Assembly (NCBI GenBank): GCA_900115795.1
Contig: FOXT01000007.1
Location: 62,001-126,000, forward strand
Length of the DNA: 64,000 bases
Direction of reading: 5' to 3'
Source of the DNA: Lachnospiraceae bacterium XBB1006
GTDB lineage: Bacteria; Bacillota; Clostridia; Lachnospirales; Lachnospiraceae
The notes under the pieces were generated by a model. It did no database searches. It had not been told where the DNA came from and worked only from the letters and a program-made list of their open reading frames with translations. Numbering within the stretch: position 1 is the stretch's first letter; each line of letters opens with the position of its first letter. Positions 36,742 through 45,726 of this stretch are shown here, piece after piece. The translations under genes were made by a program, and so were the position numbers.

Positions 36742-37369
36742 AAGGTGATTTTCCTTTCCGTTTCCTTCTTCCCACTATCATCGCCAGCAAAAATCCGGAA
36801 ATTAATCCTCCGACATGTGCAAAATTGTCAACACCCGTTGACGTGAATCCGGAATACAACGTCAGTGCAATGCAGATTCCCATCCGCCGCGCAGTCAAAT
36901 CCTCCAGTCTTCCCCGATGATACAATAACAGGAAAAACAGCGCGCCAAAGACGCCAAAAATTGCGCCGGATGCCCCTGCTCCTACCGCATGGCTATTCTC
37001 GCCATAACCGATGTAGACTGACAACAGTCCGCCGAACACACCGGATCCCAGATAGATGATAAGATATCGCACCTTCCCCACAGCTCGTTCCAGGTTGTCT
37101 CCCAGAAAGAAAAGCGGTAGCATATTGTTCACCAAATGCGTCATACCAAAATGCATGAACATGGACGTAAACAATCGGTAATATTCCTTGCCTTCTATCA
37201 CCGCTGCGGGGTAATTCGCACCCCAATGATACATAAATTCCGGATCATTGGTATCTCCCATCAGCTCCAAAACTGCAAATACCAGAATATTTAATCCAAC
37301 GATCAGCGTGTTGGTGAACGCCCGCCGTTTTCCGTCCGGTCGGTACAATAACTCTCTACAATCTAACAT
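36731..37369 (-). CDS. Rhomboid family intramembrane serine protease
   Basis: A 212-residue protein with six membrane helices. The conserved serine is in GAGASGAIFGVFGALFF (GASG motif) and the catalytic His in NFAHVGGLISGFLLA; HFGMTHLVNNMLPLFFLG is also typical, so the active site is complete. It cleaves membrane proteins within or near the membrane. It is under a good promoter (37402-37430). It lies next to the Tad operon but is a separate unit; a role in pilin processing is speculative. Confidence 0.92.
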   Translation of the reverse strand: MLDCRELLYRPDGKRRAFTNTLIVGLNILVFAVLELMGDTNDPEFMYHWGANYPAAVIEGKEYYRLFTSMFMHFGMTHLVNNMLPLFFLGDNLERAVGKVRYLIIYLGSGVFGGLLSVYIGYGENSHAVGAGASGAIFGVFGALFFLLLYHRGRLEDLTARRMGICIALTLYSGFTSTGVDNFAHVGGLISGFLLAMIVGRRKRKGKSPYED

Positions 37370-37401
37370 CCTACACTTGTCCTTACTTATTCAATACTTT
37401 A

Positions 37402-37430
37402 ACTATAAAATCACCCTTCGCAAAAGTCAA
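37402..37430 (-). promoter_or_regulatory. Sigma-A promoter of the rhomboid-flavodoxin-HIT unit
   Basis: Minus strand TTGACT (37425-37430), 17 bases, TATAGT (37402-37407), about 33 bases before the rhomboid start and just after the stop codon of the FHA gene. Confidence 0.82.
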
Positions 37431-37438
37431 GTCACAAC

Positions 37439-38575
37439 CTAATAATCCATCTGAAATACCAGCTTACTTTTTCCAATAGCAATCACATCCTGCGCTTTTA
37501 AAAGCACCCGTTCTTTCAAATCCAACTGGGTTCCATTTAAAAATGTTCCGTTTAATGAATTCAAATCTTCCAAATAATACCCTTCTTCTTCTCGCTTAAT
37601 CAGCGCATGCACGCGGCTGACAGAGGCATCTTCCACCACAAGATCCGCATACTCTTCTCGCTTTCCGAGAACATATTGCTCTTTTGTTAACCTTACATCT
37701 GGTCTCCGGTCATCGGCAAAATGAAGTCGCATTCCTTGTCCTTCCGGCTCCTCCACCAGCATCTGCGTTCGATGATCCGTAAGTTCCTCCGTTGGTTTTA
37801 CAACCAATTCCTCATCTTCATCCCAGACTTCCGGCTTCCAATCTTTATACTGTCGTGCCTTCTTTTTTACGGACCATTTTAAATCCAAAAAATGTTCCTT
37901 CACCAATCGTCCAATAAACGACGGCTTTTTCTCCGGTTCCTCATCCCATGACAGTTCTTCTGTCTGCTCTAAAAACAGCTCTCGTTCCGTTACCTGCGGC
38001 TCAGAATTCGCAATTTGCGACTCTGTTTCCCACTCTGCAAGCACATCCGTCAAACACGCATTTTCTCTCCGCAATATGTCATACACACGGAACAAGTAGC
38101 TTACGTAATCGCTCTCTGCATTTCCCGATTCTTTGATTAGTCCATCCAGCACCTCTAACACCTGTGCCTTTAAGGATGGTGCCTCCTCAAATCGAATAGG
38201 CAAATATGCAAAGTACACCCGCTTCCCATCTGCCGAAAAATATATTTCTTCCATGCTCAATGCCGCTTCACGCAAAAGATAATTTTCCATGCAGTCTGCC
38301 ACTTGCGCCAGGGTTTTCATAAAAGTTTTAAGTTCATTTACCGCAAATCGTCCGGTTCGTAGCATATCCGTCAAAGATTGCAGCCCCGTAATGCTATGCC
38401 AAAACTGGCCTTTTCCCTCAGCTACCATAAATTCAATAGGCAAAAAACCGGGAAGCTGATTTCTTCGCAGCATCTCCAGTTCATGTACCACCAAATCACA
38501 CTCCGAAAAAGTGCAAACCTGGTAGCTTTCATTTAGTTTCCTCTTGTACTTGATGTTGTAATTTGTATTCCTCAT
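37439..38575 (-). CDS. FHA domain protein of the Tad locus, DUF6382-like
   Basis: A 378-residue cytoplasmic protein. Residues 1-175 match a family I associate with DUF6382, residues 180-285 are charged and flexible, and residues 290-378 form an FHA domain (LGKREEYADLVV, SVSRVHALIKREEEGYYLEDLNSLNGT) with the conserved Arg, Ser, His and Asn. FHA domains bind phosphothreonine, so pilus assembly may be tied to a Ser/Thr kinase. It is the last gene of the Tad operon and overlaps the pseudopilin gene by 47 bases. Confidence 0.85.
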   Translation of the reverse strand: MRNTNYNIKYKRKLNESYQVCTFSECDLVVHELEMLRRNQLPGFLPIEFMVAEGKGQFWHSITGLQSLTDMLRTGRFAVNELKTFMKTLAQVADCMENYLLREAALSMEEIYFSADGKRVYFAYLPIRFEEAPSLKAQVLEVLDGLIKESGNAESDYVSYLFRVYDILRRENACLTDVLAEWETESQIANSEPQVTERELFLEQTEELSWDEEPEKKPSFIGRLVKEHFLDLKWSVKKKARQYKDWKPEVWDEDEELVVKPTEELTDHRTQMLVEEPEGQGMRLHFADDRRPDVRLTKEQYVLGKREEYADLVVEDASVSRVHALIKREEEGYYLEDLNSLNGTFLNGTQLDLKERVLLKAQDVIAIGKSKLVFQMDY

Positions 38576-38780
38576 ATTCCTTTCCCCCGAAATTCTTGAT
38601 TCTAAGCACTTTTGATGGATAAATCTTCTCCGGCTCCCAGCTTTCTTTACATCGCTCGTTAACAGACGTATACAATGTTAATGACAACCGCATCGCTCCA
38701 CCGAGCAGCAATACTGCTACGCCCAGAACGATTGCCGTCTCCACTGTCAAAAATGCTTGCATTTTTCTGTTTCTTTTCAT
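38529..38780 (-). CDS. Small TadE-like pseudopilin
   Basis: An 83-residue protein counted from the ATG at 38780 (MKRNRKMQAFLTVETAIVLG). The basic start, then a cleavage-like site before a hydrophobic helix with Glu at position five of the helix (FLTVETA), is the pattern of prepilins and TadE pseudopilins. The rest is polar. A longer frame exists upstream but overlaps the peptidase gene. It sits five bases behind the prepilin peptidase gene and overlaps the FHA gene. Confidence 0.78.
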   Translation of the reverse strand: MKRNRKMQAFLTVETAIVLGVAVLLLGGAMRLSLTLYTSVNERCKESWEPEKIYPSKVLRIKNFGGKEYEEYKLQHQVQEETK

Positions 38781-38785
38781 ATCTT

Positions 38786-39205
38786 TTATCCTAACATGGT
38801 TACATATGCCACCAGCAGACAGGGAATAAACGGAAGCTCCGTTCCCTTCTTTCTTCCGGTTCGTATAATTTGTACTGCAATGATTCCAACGCTCCACAAA
38901 GCGGCCAGAAAGACACCACGCACAAATAAGATTGTAACGTCCATAAGACCCAAATACGCTCCGCAAACGCCAAGCATTAGTCCATCTCCGGATCCTATGA
39001 TGCCGCTCTTAATCCGGCTAAGCAAAAGAAATGCGGTCCCGAATGCAATTCCTCCAATAAACATGGTCACAGACATTCCCGGACACAGTACTTGCCGAAC
39101 TACCGCACCGCCAAGAAAAGCCACAGGATACCCTATTTGAATGCTATGGCATCGAAAGTCTTCCACACTGGCTATACTCAATAAAAGAATCAACAGCGCT
39201 TCCAT
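38786..39205 (-). CDS. Prepilin peptidase (A24, TadV-like)
   Basis: A 140-residue membrane peptidase with four to five helices. The two catalytic aspartates are in SIASVEDFRCHSI and GIIGSGDGLMLG (the GxGD motif). It cleaves leader peptides of Flp and TadE-like pilins. The start is uncertain: the ATG at 39205 has GGAAG at a good distance; the ATG at 39217 four codons upstream is possible. It overlaps the Cys-rich pseudopilin gene, so translation is coupled. Confidence 0.85.
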   Translation of the reverse strand: MEALLILLLSIASVEDFRCHSIQIGYPVAFLGGAVVRQVLCPGMSVTMFIGGIAFGTAFLLLSRIKSGIIGSGDGLMLGVCGAYLGLMDVTILFVRGVFLAALWSVGIIAVQIIRTGRKKGTELPFIPCLLVAYVTMLG

Positions 39206-39938
39206 CCACACTTCCATCTTCCGTATACTCTTCCTTTCCGCCACAATGCTTGCAGGGGCGATGTGTCGCCTGCACCTCCGAAAGTGGCACACGTTTAATA
39301 AATCGTAACAAATTTTTGCAGTTTTTCCTGCTATGGTATCGATTTCCCTCCGGTGTAATGTATACCAGATTTCCGGCATAACGCCCGCAATTTTCACACG
39401 GATAATACTTTGCTCCGTCTTGGTTGCGACAAGAATTTACATTCTCCTTCGTTACACTGTGAATGGTAACCAACAGGTGATAGCATGAGCGCCAGCGATG
39501 ATACACCGTTCCGGTTTTGCTAATATATACATAAGCATCCGCATCACGCTCCCGTAAAAACCCTTGCCAGTATCGCACATAGAAAACATCCCGCGGCTTT
39601 ATCAGACGTTCGGCAAAGCCAAACGGTAAATGTAATGAATCCGTTACCGTCATACTACTTCCATCTACCAAAGGAAGCGCCAACACCACGGGCCTTTTTC
39701 CACGGTTTACCTCTCGAACTTTCCTGTTTCCTTCCACTGTAAGAAATCCAGCGGTAGCATTTGGTCGAATGGCCGATACGCAGCCACCTTCCTGCGCCAC
39801 AGAAATGAGCGCCCGTGTGTGCACCATTTCTTTCTTCATAGCCGGAAACAGTAGCAATAAACATGCCAAAAACATACATATCAGAAATAAAGCGATAGTT
39901 GCTTCCACTGTCACGGCCGCTTTTACTCTTTTTTTCAT
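39144..39938 (-). CDS. TadE-like pseudopilin with tandem Cys-rich (zinc-knuckle-like) modules
   Basis: A 264-residue protein. Residues 5-30 (VKAAVTVEATIALFLICMF) are a TadE-like transmembrane segment with the conserved Glu. Residues 30-135 are extracellular. Residues about 140-190 and 197-245 are two copies of a module of the type YHxxxxCxxL...PCxxC: YHRWRSCYHLL...YPCENCG and YHSRKNCKNLL...RPCKHCGG. Each copy has His, Cys and CxxC, so each may bind a metal or form disulphides outside the cell. The module is known from secreted nuclease-type proteins, not from pilins to my knowledge. It overlaps the peptidase gene. Confidence 0.8.
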   Translation of the reverse strand: MKKRVKAAVTVEATIALFLICMFLACLLLLFPAMKKEMVHTRALISVAQEGGCVSAIRPNATAGFLTVEGNRKVREVNRGKRPVVLALPLVDGSSMTVTDSLHLPFGFAERLIKPRDVFYVRYWQGFLRERDADAYVYISKTGTVYHRWRSCYHLLVTIHSVTKENVNSCRNQDGAKYYPCENCGRYAGNLVYITPEGNRYHSRKNCKNLLRFIKRVPLSEVQATHRPCKHCGGKEEYTEDGSVDGSAVDSFIEYSQCGRLSMP

Positions 39939-40042
39939 ATTCCTCCATCACCAAAGCCATGTCTCCCCCTTTTATGATGATTTTTATGAGAATGGACTGC
40001 ATCAACCCTTTCTTTTATGGGAAACATGGCTTTTTTGACCGA

Positions 40043-41431
40043 CTATCCTGCATAGCTTGCGTCCACTACCGTTGTTGCATCCAGACCATCTTTTTGAAAC
40101 CTGGGCAGAAAAAACAGATTTGCAAAGAACCACCCTGTAGCAGCCCTTACCTCTCCGGACATACGCACAATGGTATAATCCGCGTGAAACTCCCCTACCC
40201 GCAAAGCTTCATTGACGACATTCTCTATCACATCACAAGCGCGCATGCCCAATGTGGAAGGCTTTTCCATGAATAACAGCAACTTCAAATAGTCCTCATA
40301 CCCAAATCGTCCTTCTTTTTCCGTCAAAAGCGACAGCTTTTCACCATTTAAAAGACGTCCCACGTCCTTTCGTGCTTCCTCAAGGGACCAAACTGCTAAA
40401 AATCCAAGCTGTACCGCCCTAATTAATGCCGGATTCAACGTAAATCCCACCAGGGCCACTGCTGCCGCATGCGCTTCTTCTTTTTTTGCTGCATCACGCA
40501 TAAATCGGGCAAATTGTACCGCCTCGCGCAATCCTAATATCTTTCTTGCCACTACCTCCAAATTGTCCGCATCCTCATCCTGACCACCCAATACATATTC
40601 CACTTGATACTGAACCCCCTCATCTTCCTCCTTTGCGTTACGATAATTTCGAAATTTCTTTAAACAATATGCTACACCGGCAGCCTTCTCAATTCCGCCA
40701 ACCGCTGTTGTTTCCATACTGCCTTTGATGAAGTTGCGTCTGGACGGGCAATATTGATGTAAAATTTTATTATGCGAAGGCTTTTTATCCAACTGCAATA
40801 ACGGCAAAAGCACCTCCGCTTTCTTTTTCTCATAATCCTCAAAGGTTCCACAGGACAGCGGCTCACTATCTTCCCCCTCTTGCATGGCTGATGCCGCATC
40901 CACCGCTGCCTTCGCGCCGGCAACCGTCTTTTCCGTATTATGCTCTTCCTGAAAGGATTTACGTTCAGACAATCCCCTAAGCAATGCCTCGGTTTGTTTC
41001 TGTGGCAGTATGCCTAACATATATTGGCCGGCCTCTCGAAAAAATACTTCCCCATTTCCATCCGTAAGCACCTGAAAGGATTCATCATCTACATGGATTC
41101 CTCCATAATTTAAAAATGACAGCCCCCTCGATTTACGAAAAACCTCTTGCTCTTTCTCGAATTCTCCGGCATAAATATTTGACACAGCCCCCACCGTTTC
41201 CGGCATTCCGGTATATTCCTCATCCAGTCCTAATATTCCAAACGCGTCATATAACTCTCTTTGATAATTAGACAAAATATTCTGCGTCATAAGATGCGTA
41301 CGGGGTTTAAGCAAGGTTCGCATTTCCTGCATGCGCGCCCCTTCTAAGAGCGCACACACAAATCCTGCCACAAGCACAAATGTAATCGTTGCAAATACGG
41401 AAATTACCGCCGGAGCCCGCCGATTCATCAT
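40043..41431 (-). CDS. DUF5702-like Tad-associated surface protein
   Basis: A 462-residue protein with an N-terminal pseudopilin-like helix (RAPAVISVFATITFVLVAGFVCALLEG, split here by position: residues 5-31) and a large extracellular part. In place and size it corresponds to TadG/TadF proteins and matches a family I associate with DUF5702. The basic MMNRRAP start and the helix resemble prepilins, so it may be processed by the neighbouring peptidase. It overlaps the Flp gene by four bases (ATGA type). Confidence 0.72.
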   Translation of the reverse strand: MMNRRAPAVISVFATITFVLVAGFVCALLEGARMQEMRTLLKPRTHLMTQNILSNYQRELYDAFGILGLDEEYTGMPETVGAVSNIYAGEFEKEQEVFRKSRGLSFLNYGGIHVDDESFQVLTDGNGEVFFREAGQYMLGILPQKQTEALLRGLSERKSFQEEHNTEKTVAGAKAAVDAASAMQEGEDSEPLSCGTFEDYEKKKAEVLLPLLQLDKKPSHNKILHQYCPSRRNFIKGSMETTAVGGIEKAAGVAYCLKKFRNYRNAKEEDEGVQYQVEYVLGGQDEDADNLEVVARKILGLREAVQFARFMRDAAKKEEAHAAAVALVGFTLNPALIRAVQLGFLAVWSLEEARKDVGRLLNGEKLSLLTEKEGRFGYEDYLKLLLFMEKPSTLGMRACDVIENVVNEALRVGEFHADYTIVRMSGEVRAATGWFFANLFFLPRFQKDGLDATTVVDASYAG

Positions 41432-41631
41432 ACCTTACCTGCCTGGTCCGTAATGGTATCGAAAATATCATTTACCAGACCGGTAATTTGATCTTTAAAT
41501 ATTAGCACCACAGCAATTAACACGACCAAAATCAAAATTAATTCCACCGTAGCAATTCCGTCGTCATTGTTCCAAAGCTCTTTATAACCAAGATAATTTT
41601 TTATGGTATTGATCCATACAAACATTTTCAA
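41428..41631 (-). CDS. flp: Flp-type major pilin
   Basis: A 67-residue protein. The charged N-terminal leader (to about residue 24, NNDDG) is followed by IATVELILILVVLIAVVLIF, a hydrophobic helix with Glu at position five of the mature chain: cleavage is likely after Gly25. The short C-terminal tail is polar. Type IVb Flp pilins are this size. GGAGG precedes the ATG at 41631. It lies directly behind tadC. Confidence 0.9.
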   Translation of the reverse strand: MKMFVWINTIKNYLGYKELWNNDDGIATVELILILVVLIAVVLIFKDQITGLVNDIFDTITDQAGKV

Positions 41632-41644
41632 TTCCTCCTTTTTT

Positions 41645-42550
41645 TTACATTTGTTTCATTTGCAAAAAGGCAGGTGCCATTAAAATGACCACCACCAACC
41701 CCAATAACATGGTTAATGGTAGCAAAATCTTCGTTTGCGCCCTTTCACCCGCCAGTTTCGCAGCCGAAAGGCGCATCGCCTCTGACTCCTGTACCTCAAG
41801 TTCTAGCATTTGTTGCAAACCGCTGTTACCTTTTTCTAAATTCTGTTGCAGTAGAGCAGCAAATTTGCGATATGGTCGCGTGTCACAACCCTTAGCAAAT
41901 TCTTGCAACGTCTGTGGCAATCCTTCTCCACGGGTTAGACGACCGGCCGCTTTTGTCAACTCCTCTTGTAAGGGGCCATCTCCTCCAAGCCTTTCCTCTG
42001 CCATTCGCAAGATGGCATAACGAAGACTCATACCACTTTCCAAAAATGTGGTCAGTACGCCCACCAGCCGTGGGTAGGAAAGATTGATTTGCTGTTGTCT
42101 TCGCTTACGCTGCTTTTTTTCTTCCCAATCCGGTTCCTTATAACAGAGCACCGCAAGAATCAACCCTGCAATCACGAACAAAACAGGTGTATAATCCGGT
42201 TTGCTTTCCCAGTATACCGGCTTTCCCTGATAGCTATCCGGCAACGCAAATGACTCATTTTTCCGCGTATTTTTTTCAATTTCTTTTACGTATGCCTGAA
42301 GTTCTTCCTGCTTTGTAGGTTTATGTTGTGGCAGTATAAATTCTTTTTGCTTCTTCCCTTTCTTTCGATAAGAAATCGTCATATCAAATTCTTCCCCATC
42401 CCAGGTCACATGATACCTTTGATTGCCCCCTTTTTGGCGAAGAATCTGATGGGTATTTGTTTTTCTGTGCGAAACGCCATAACCAACAGCCAAAATCAAC
42501 ATCAATCCCATCACAAGGAATGCTTTCTGCCATCGTTTGTTTTGTTTCAT
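41645..42550 (-). CDS. tadC: Tad pilus membrane platform protein TadC (GspF family)
   Basis: A 301-residue protein with an N-terminal helix (residues 10-27), a soluble stretch, a helix near 125-140 and a type II secretion F domain (about 165-295, VGVLTTFLESGMSLRYAILRMAEE, RKFAALLQQNLEKGNSGLQQMLE). It forms the inner-membrane platform with TadB. The start overlaps the tadB stop codon as ATGA. The N-terminal extension before the F domain is longer than in proteobacterial TadC. Confidence 0.88.
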   Translation of the reverse strand: MKQNKRWQKAFLVMGLMLILAVGYGVSHRKTNTHQILRQKGGNQRYHVTWDGEEFDMTISYRKKGKKQKEFILPQHKPTKQEELQAYVKEIEKNTRKNESFALPDSYQGKPVYWESKPDYTPVLFVIAGLILAVLCYKEPDWEEKKQRKRRQQQINLSYPRLVGVLTTFLESGMSLRYAILRMAEERLGGDGPLQEELTKAAGRLTRGEGLPQTLQEFAKGCDTRPYRKFAALLQQNLEKGNSGLQQMLELEVQESEAMRLSAAKLAGERAQTKILLPLTMLLGLVVVILMAPAFLQMKQM

Positions 42551-43320
42551 CCCATCACCTCAATCCGAAGAATTCGCATTCCCAAAAGCACACAGCCACC
42601 GTAAAGTGCAAGGCAAAGGGTCATGAATAAATACCCACCCGGATTGCCATATAAAGGAGCCAGGTATCCCGGATTGGTGATCTCTACATAAAAAAGCAGC
42701 AGCATAGGCATTGCCGACATAATTTCCTGCTCATAGGTTTGTGATGCCAGAAGCGTTGTAATTTCCTGTTTTGTCTCAATCCGTTTTGAAATGGAATCCG
42801 TAGTTTTTGCAATTAAACGGCATAGGTCACTTCCGGCCTTTTTTCCATAAAGAAAGACTTGCAAAAAAACAATCAACTCCTCATCCTTGCGTGCCTGTCC
42901 CCAGGCGGTTAGCACCTTTGTGCTTTGATGGCTTAATGACAATTGTCGAATCATCTTCCCCACATCACGGTAGATAAAAGAATCGGTTCCCCACTGTTGA
43001 GCCAATTCCGGCAAGGAATGTTCCATTGCATGTTCCATAGAATCCCCGGCTTGCAGATTTCCGGATAACAATTGCAAAAAATCACGCAGTTGCAGACAAA
43101 ATCGTTCCCGTTTATTGCGTTCCAAAGCTCTCGCGCATACATATCCATAGGGAATCAGTCCTACTAGCAGCGGAATGCTCCACCAAACACTGTGATAAAA
43201 CAGGTACGACAACGCTATAACCGTAATAATTCCCAGCCCCATTCGCTTTATCCAAAAGCGTCGGTCGACGCTTGGTTCTCGCCAAATTGCCTCCTGCCGA
43301 ATCTTATGCAATATCCTCAC
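42547..43320 (-). CDS. tadB: Tad pilus membrane platform protein TadB (GspF family)
   Basis: A 257-residue protein with helices near 30-65 and 205-250 and an F domain between (FLQLLSGNLQAGDSMEHAMEHS, LIVFLQVFLYGKKAGSDLCRLI). It starts with GTG at 43320 inside the end of the tadA gene (17-base overlap). It is the partner of TadC. Confidence 0.88.
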   Translation of the reverse strand: MRILHKIRQEAIWREPSVDRRFWIKRMGLGIITVIALSYLFYHSVWWSIPLLVGLIPYGYVCARALERNKRERFCLQLRDFLQLLSGNLQAGDSMEHAMEHSLPELAQQWGTDSFIYRDVGKMIRQLSLSHQSTKVLTAWGQARKDEELIVFLQVFLYGKKAGSDLCRLIAKTTDSISKRIETKQEITTLLASQTYEQEIMSAMPMLLLFYVEITNPGYLAPLYGNPGGYLFMTLCLALYGGCVLLGMRILRIEVMG

Positions 43321-44458
43321 CTACCTTTTGCAAATGTCCCTCCACGCGTTGGTAGATGGGGTGATATGCGACTTCTTCCTCACAAAGTCCATCAATTTGA
43401 ATAATCTGATCAAGTCGTCGTACCCCATCTCCATATTTTTTCACATGGACAATATATTGAATCCCTGATGCAATCTGTGCACGGACTGCTTTTATTGGCA
43501 AATCCATGGCCATAAGCACCAGTGTCTCCAATCGTAAAATAGCATCCTTGCATGAGTTGGCATGCAAACTACTCATGGAACCCTCGTGGCCGGTGTTAAG
43601 TGCCTGCAATAAATCCAGCGCCTCCGGACCGCGAACCTCTCCAATTACAATTTTATCCGGACGCATCCGAAGTGCCGCTTTAATCAAATCTCGAATGGTA
43701 ATCGCTCCGGCACCATTTTCCGTTGCATCCCTACATTCTAAACGAATCAGATTTTCCACCTGCCTTAACTGAAGTTCCGCAGAATCTTCAATGGTGATAA
43801 CGCGCTCACTCTTTTCAATTCCCTCTGACAACGCATTAAGCAACGTCGTTTTCCCACTTCCGGTGCCGCCGGTTACCAGAATTGTCTTCTTGTTTTTCAC
43901 CAGATTCCTTAGGTACTCTGCCACCTCTTCCGGCATACTGTCGTGCTCCACCAGATAGGAAAGCCCCATCACCTCCGGCGGAAACTTTCGAATCGTCACC
44001 ACCGGCCCCTCTAACGAAATGGGTTCGAGCACGATATGTACACGAGAGCCATCGGCTAATCGCGAGTCCACAATCGGACTTTTCGTATTCACACGTCGAT
44101 TATGTTCTCCTACAATCTGTTCAATGATTTCTTGAAGGCGTTCCCGGCTTTCAAAACATTTCTCGAAAGGATATACCCTTCCCTTTTTTTCATAAAACAC
44201 ACGGAATGGCCCATTAATCATGACTTCCGTCACTTCCGGATCTGCCATCAATTCTTCAATTACATCAAACTTCTTCAAGGAGTTGAAGATGTTCACTTCA
44301 TATTCAAGCCATTCCTCATAAGAAAATCCAAAATGGCGTTCCTCCTTTGCCACTACCCGCGCAATGACCATCTTAATTACTTCATCGTTTAGACATTCGC
44401 ATTCCTCTAATTCAGAAAGCACCTGTCGTCGCATTTTTTTATAACGTTCCTGATCCAT
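43304..44458 (-). CDS. tadA: Tad pilus assembly ATPase TadA (CpaF family)
   Basis: A 384-residue ATPase counted from the ATG at 44458 (MDQERYKKMRRQ) behind AAGGAAAGGGAAT; a longer frame from 44659 lies inside the tadZ gene. The N-terminal domain is followed by the RecA-like core with Walker A VTGGTGSGKTTLLNALS, the aspartate box ITIEDSAELQL, Walker B VIGEVRGPEALDLLQ and the His box NTGHEGSMSSLHANS. It powers Flp pilus assembly. It overlaps tadZ by 20 bases. Confidence 0.95.
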   Translation of the reverse strand: MDQERYKKMRRQVLSELEECECLNDEVIKMVIARVVAKEERHFGFSYEEWLEYEVNIFNSLKKFDVIEELMADPEVTEVMINGPFRVFYEKKGRVYPFEKCFESRERLQEIIEQIVGEHNRRVNTKSPIVDSRLADGSRVHIVLEPISLEGPVVTIRKFPPEVMGLSYLVEHDSMPEEVAEYLRNLVKNKKTILVTGGTGSGKTTLLNALSEGIEKSERVITIEDSAELQLRQVENLIRLECRDATENGAGAITIRDLIKAALRMRPDKIVIGEVRGPEALDLLQALNTGHEGSMSSLHANSCKDAILRLETLVLMAMDLPIKAVRAQIASGIQYIVHVKKYGDGVRRLDQIIQIDGLCEEEVAYHPIYQRVEGHLQKVGEDIA

Positions 44459-45287
44459 GATATTCCCTTTCCTTAAACATTCGATCTGCATTTTGGCAAT
44501 CCAGACTATTAATAAATGTTTGCCACACTTGCAATCGTTTACGATAAAGCGTTCGCACCTCCTCGTCCGTAGGTGCAATACAGTATAATTCTGAGGTTTT
44601 CTCCAGTAAATCCTGGAAATGAATGGGTAGTTGATTGAGATCCAAAATGATTTTCTCAAACAGACCTAAATTTAGTAGTTGCTGAACTAGCAACGTGAAT
44701 TCTTCCCGCATTTCTGTCACATGAATGGGGCTATGAAAATATCCCAAATAAGATAATCCCTCTTCTTGTCGGACGGCAGACATTACGGTCTCCGCGGTTA
44801 TTGTCTCCACGCCCTCCGTGTGGATTCGGTAACATAGCACCGACAAATCCGTCCCCATTTCCTCCGGTGTTCCAAAGTCACCATAGTACAGATACAAGGC
44901 TTTTCCTTTCTCCCCCATATGCCTTGCATATTCCTTTGCCACCAAGGTTTGTGCCTCATTTCCTCCCGGCGTGTAAAAAATAACCAGTTTTGCTTCTCTT
45001 CCCTTATGTTGCGGTAAAATCGCTTCCCGACTCTTATAAAGCAATTCTTTTAACATTCCCTCCGCACTCTGATATCGATAAATCTCTGCACGGTTATCGC
45101 TTTCACTCGCGCTTAAAAAATAAACTACTCCGGCATTCTCCATCTCCCCCGTATCGGTAATCACAACATCCGTTTCGTGCGTTGCATCTACTACGACGAA
45201 GACATCCTGCCATTTTTTCCGTATGTATCGAATAAAGAGTTCCTCATACTCCTTGTCCGCACATACAACGGCCAATCGTTTCTTCAT
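44439..45287 (-). CDS. tadZ: TadZ/CpaE-like protein with degenerate ATPase site
   Basis: A 282-residue protein. The N-terminal 90 residues resemble an atypical receiver domain without phospho-Asp; the rest follows the ParA/MinD-like fold of CpaE/TadZ, but the P-loop position reads YTPGGNEAQTLVAKEYA, without the GKT/S signature, so nucleotide binding is doubtful. TadZ marks the cell position where the pilus is built. First gene of the Tad operon, with AAAGGAG and an own promoter at 45383-45411. Confidence 0.8.
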   Translation of the reverse strand: MKKRLAVVCADKEYEELFIRYIRKKWQDVFVVVDATHETDVVITDTGEMENAGVVYFLSASESDNRAEIYRYQSAEGMLKELLYKSREAILPQHKGREAKLVIFYTPGGNEAQTLVAKEYARHMGEKGKALYLYYGDFGTPEEMGTDLSVLCYRIHTEGVETITAETVMSAVRQEEGLSYLGYFHSPIHVTEMREEFTLLVQQLLNLGLFEKIILDLNQLPIHFQDLLEKTSELYCIAPTDEEVRTLYRKRLQVWQTFINSLDCQNADRMFKEREYHGSGTL

Positions 45288-45382
45288 GTTCTACTCCTTT
45301 ACTATTCTTCTCATATATAGAGAATCTGATGCGAATCGCACCATGAATGCACTGAAGCGTGCAATTGTTCTGATATGGTAAG

Positions 45383-45411
45383 ATTATAATACCTTTTTCT
45401 CCATTTGCCAA
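45383..45411 (-). promoter_or_regulatory. Sigma-A promoter of the Tad operon
   Basis: Minus strand TTGGCA (45406-45411), 17 bases, perfect TATAAT (45383-45388). A leader of about 90 bases follows, containing TGCACGCTTCAGTGCA, which folds into a small hairpin. It drives tadZ and probably all genes down to 37439. Confidence 0.82.
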
Positions 45412-45489
45412 TTAGCAATTATTCACAATTTTTTTTGCATAATATTCCTTTTATGGGAAATACTAGCAAAAAATTGGAGGATAACACGT

Positions 45490-45705
45490 ATGATTTTTTC
45501 TTCGAGAGGTAAAAAAGAACAGGCGCTCCCATGTTTCCAAAACGATGTGCGTGCCGAACTGACAGAATTAAAACAGCGAATGAACGAAGCCTACGCGCGC
45601 CTTGATTACACCACGGATCCTATGTTAATTGATAGCTGCATCTACGAAATCAATGCCACCTCGCTACGTTATGAATATTTACTTGGACAGTTAAAAAAAC
45701 TGTAG
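45490..45705 (+). CDS. DUF2508/YaaL-like small protein
   Basis: A 71-residue cytoplasmic protein. ELTELKQRMNEAYARLDYTTDP and LIDSCIYEINATSLRYEYLLGQLKKL match the DUF2508 (YaaL) helical family; function unknown. GGAGG lies upstream. It is divergent from tadZ and ends 81 bases before a flagellin gene. The 3' end contains ACAGTT-AACTGT followed by GTTTTTT, a weak terminator that includes the stop codon. Confidence 0.85.
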   Translation: MIFSSRGKKEQALPCFQNDVRAELTELKQRMNEAYARLDYTTDPMLIDSCIYEINATSLRYEYLLGQLKKL

Positions 45706-45726
45706 GGTGTTTTTTCTCTTTCGCTT

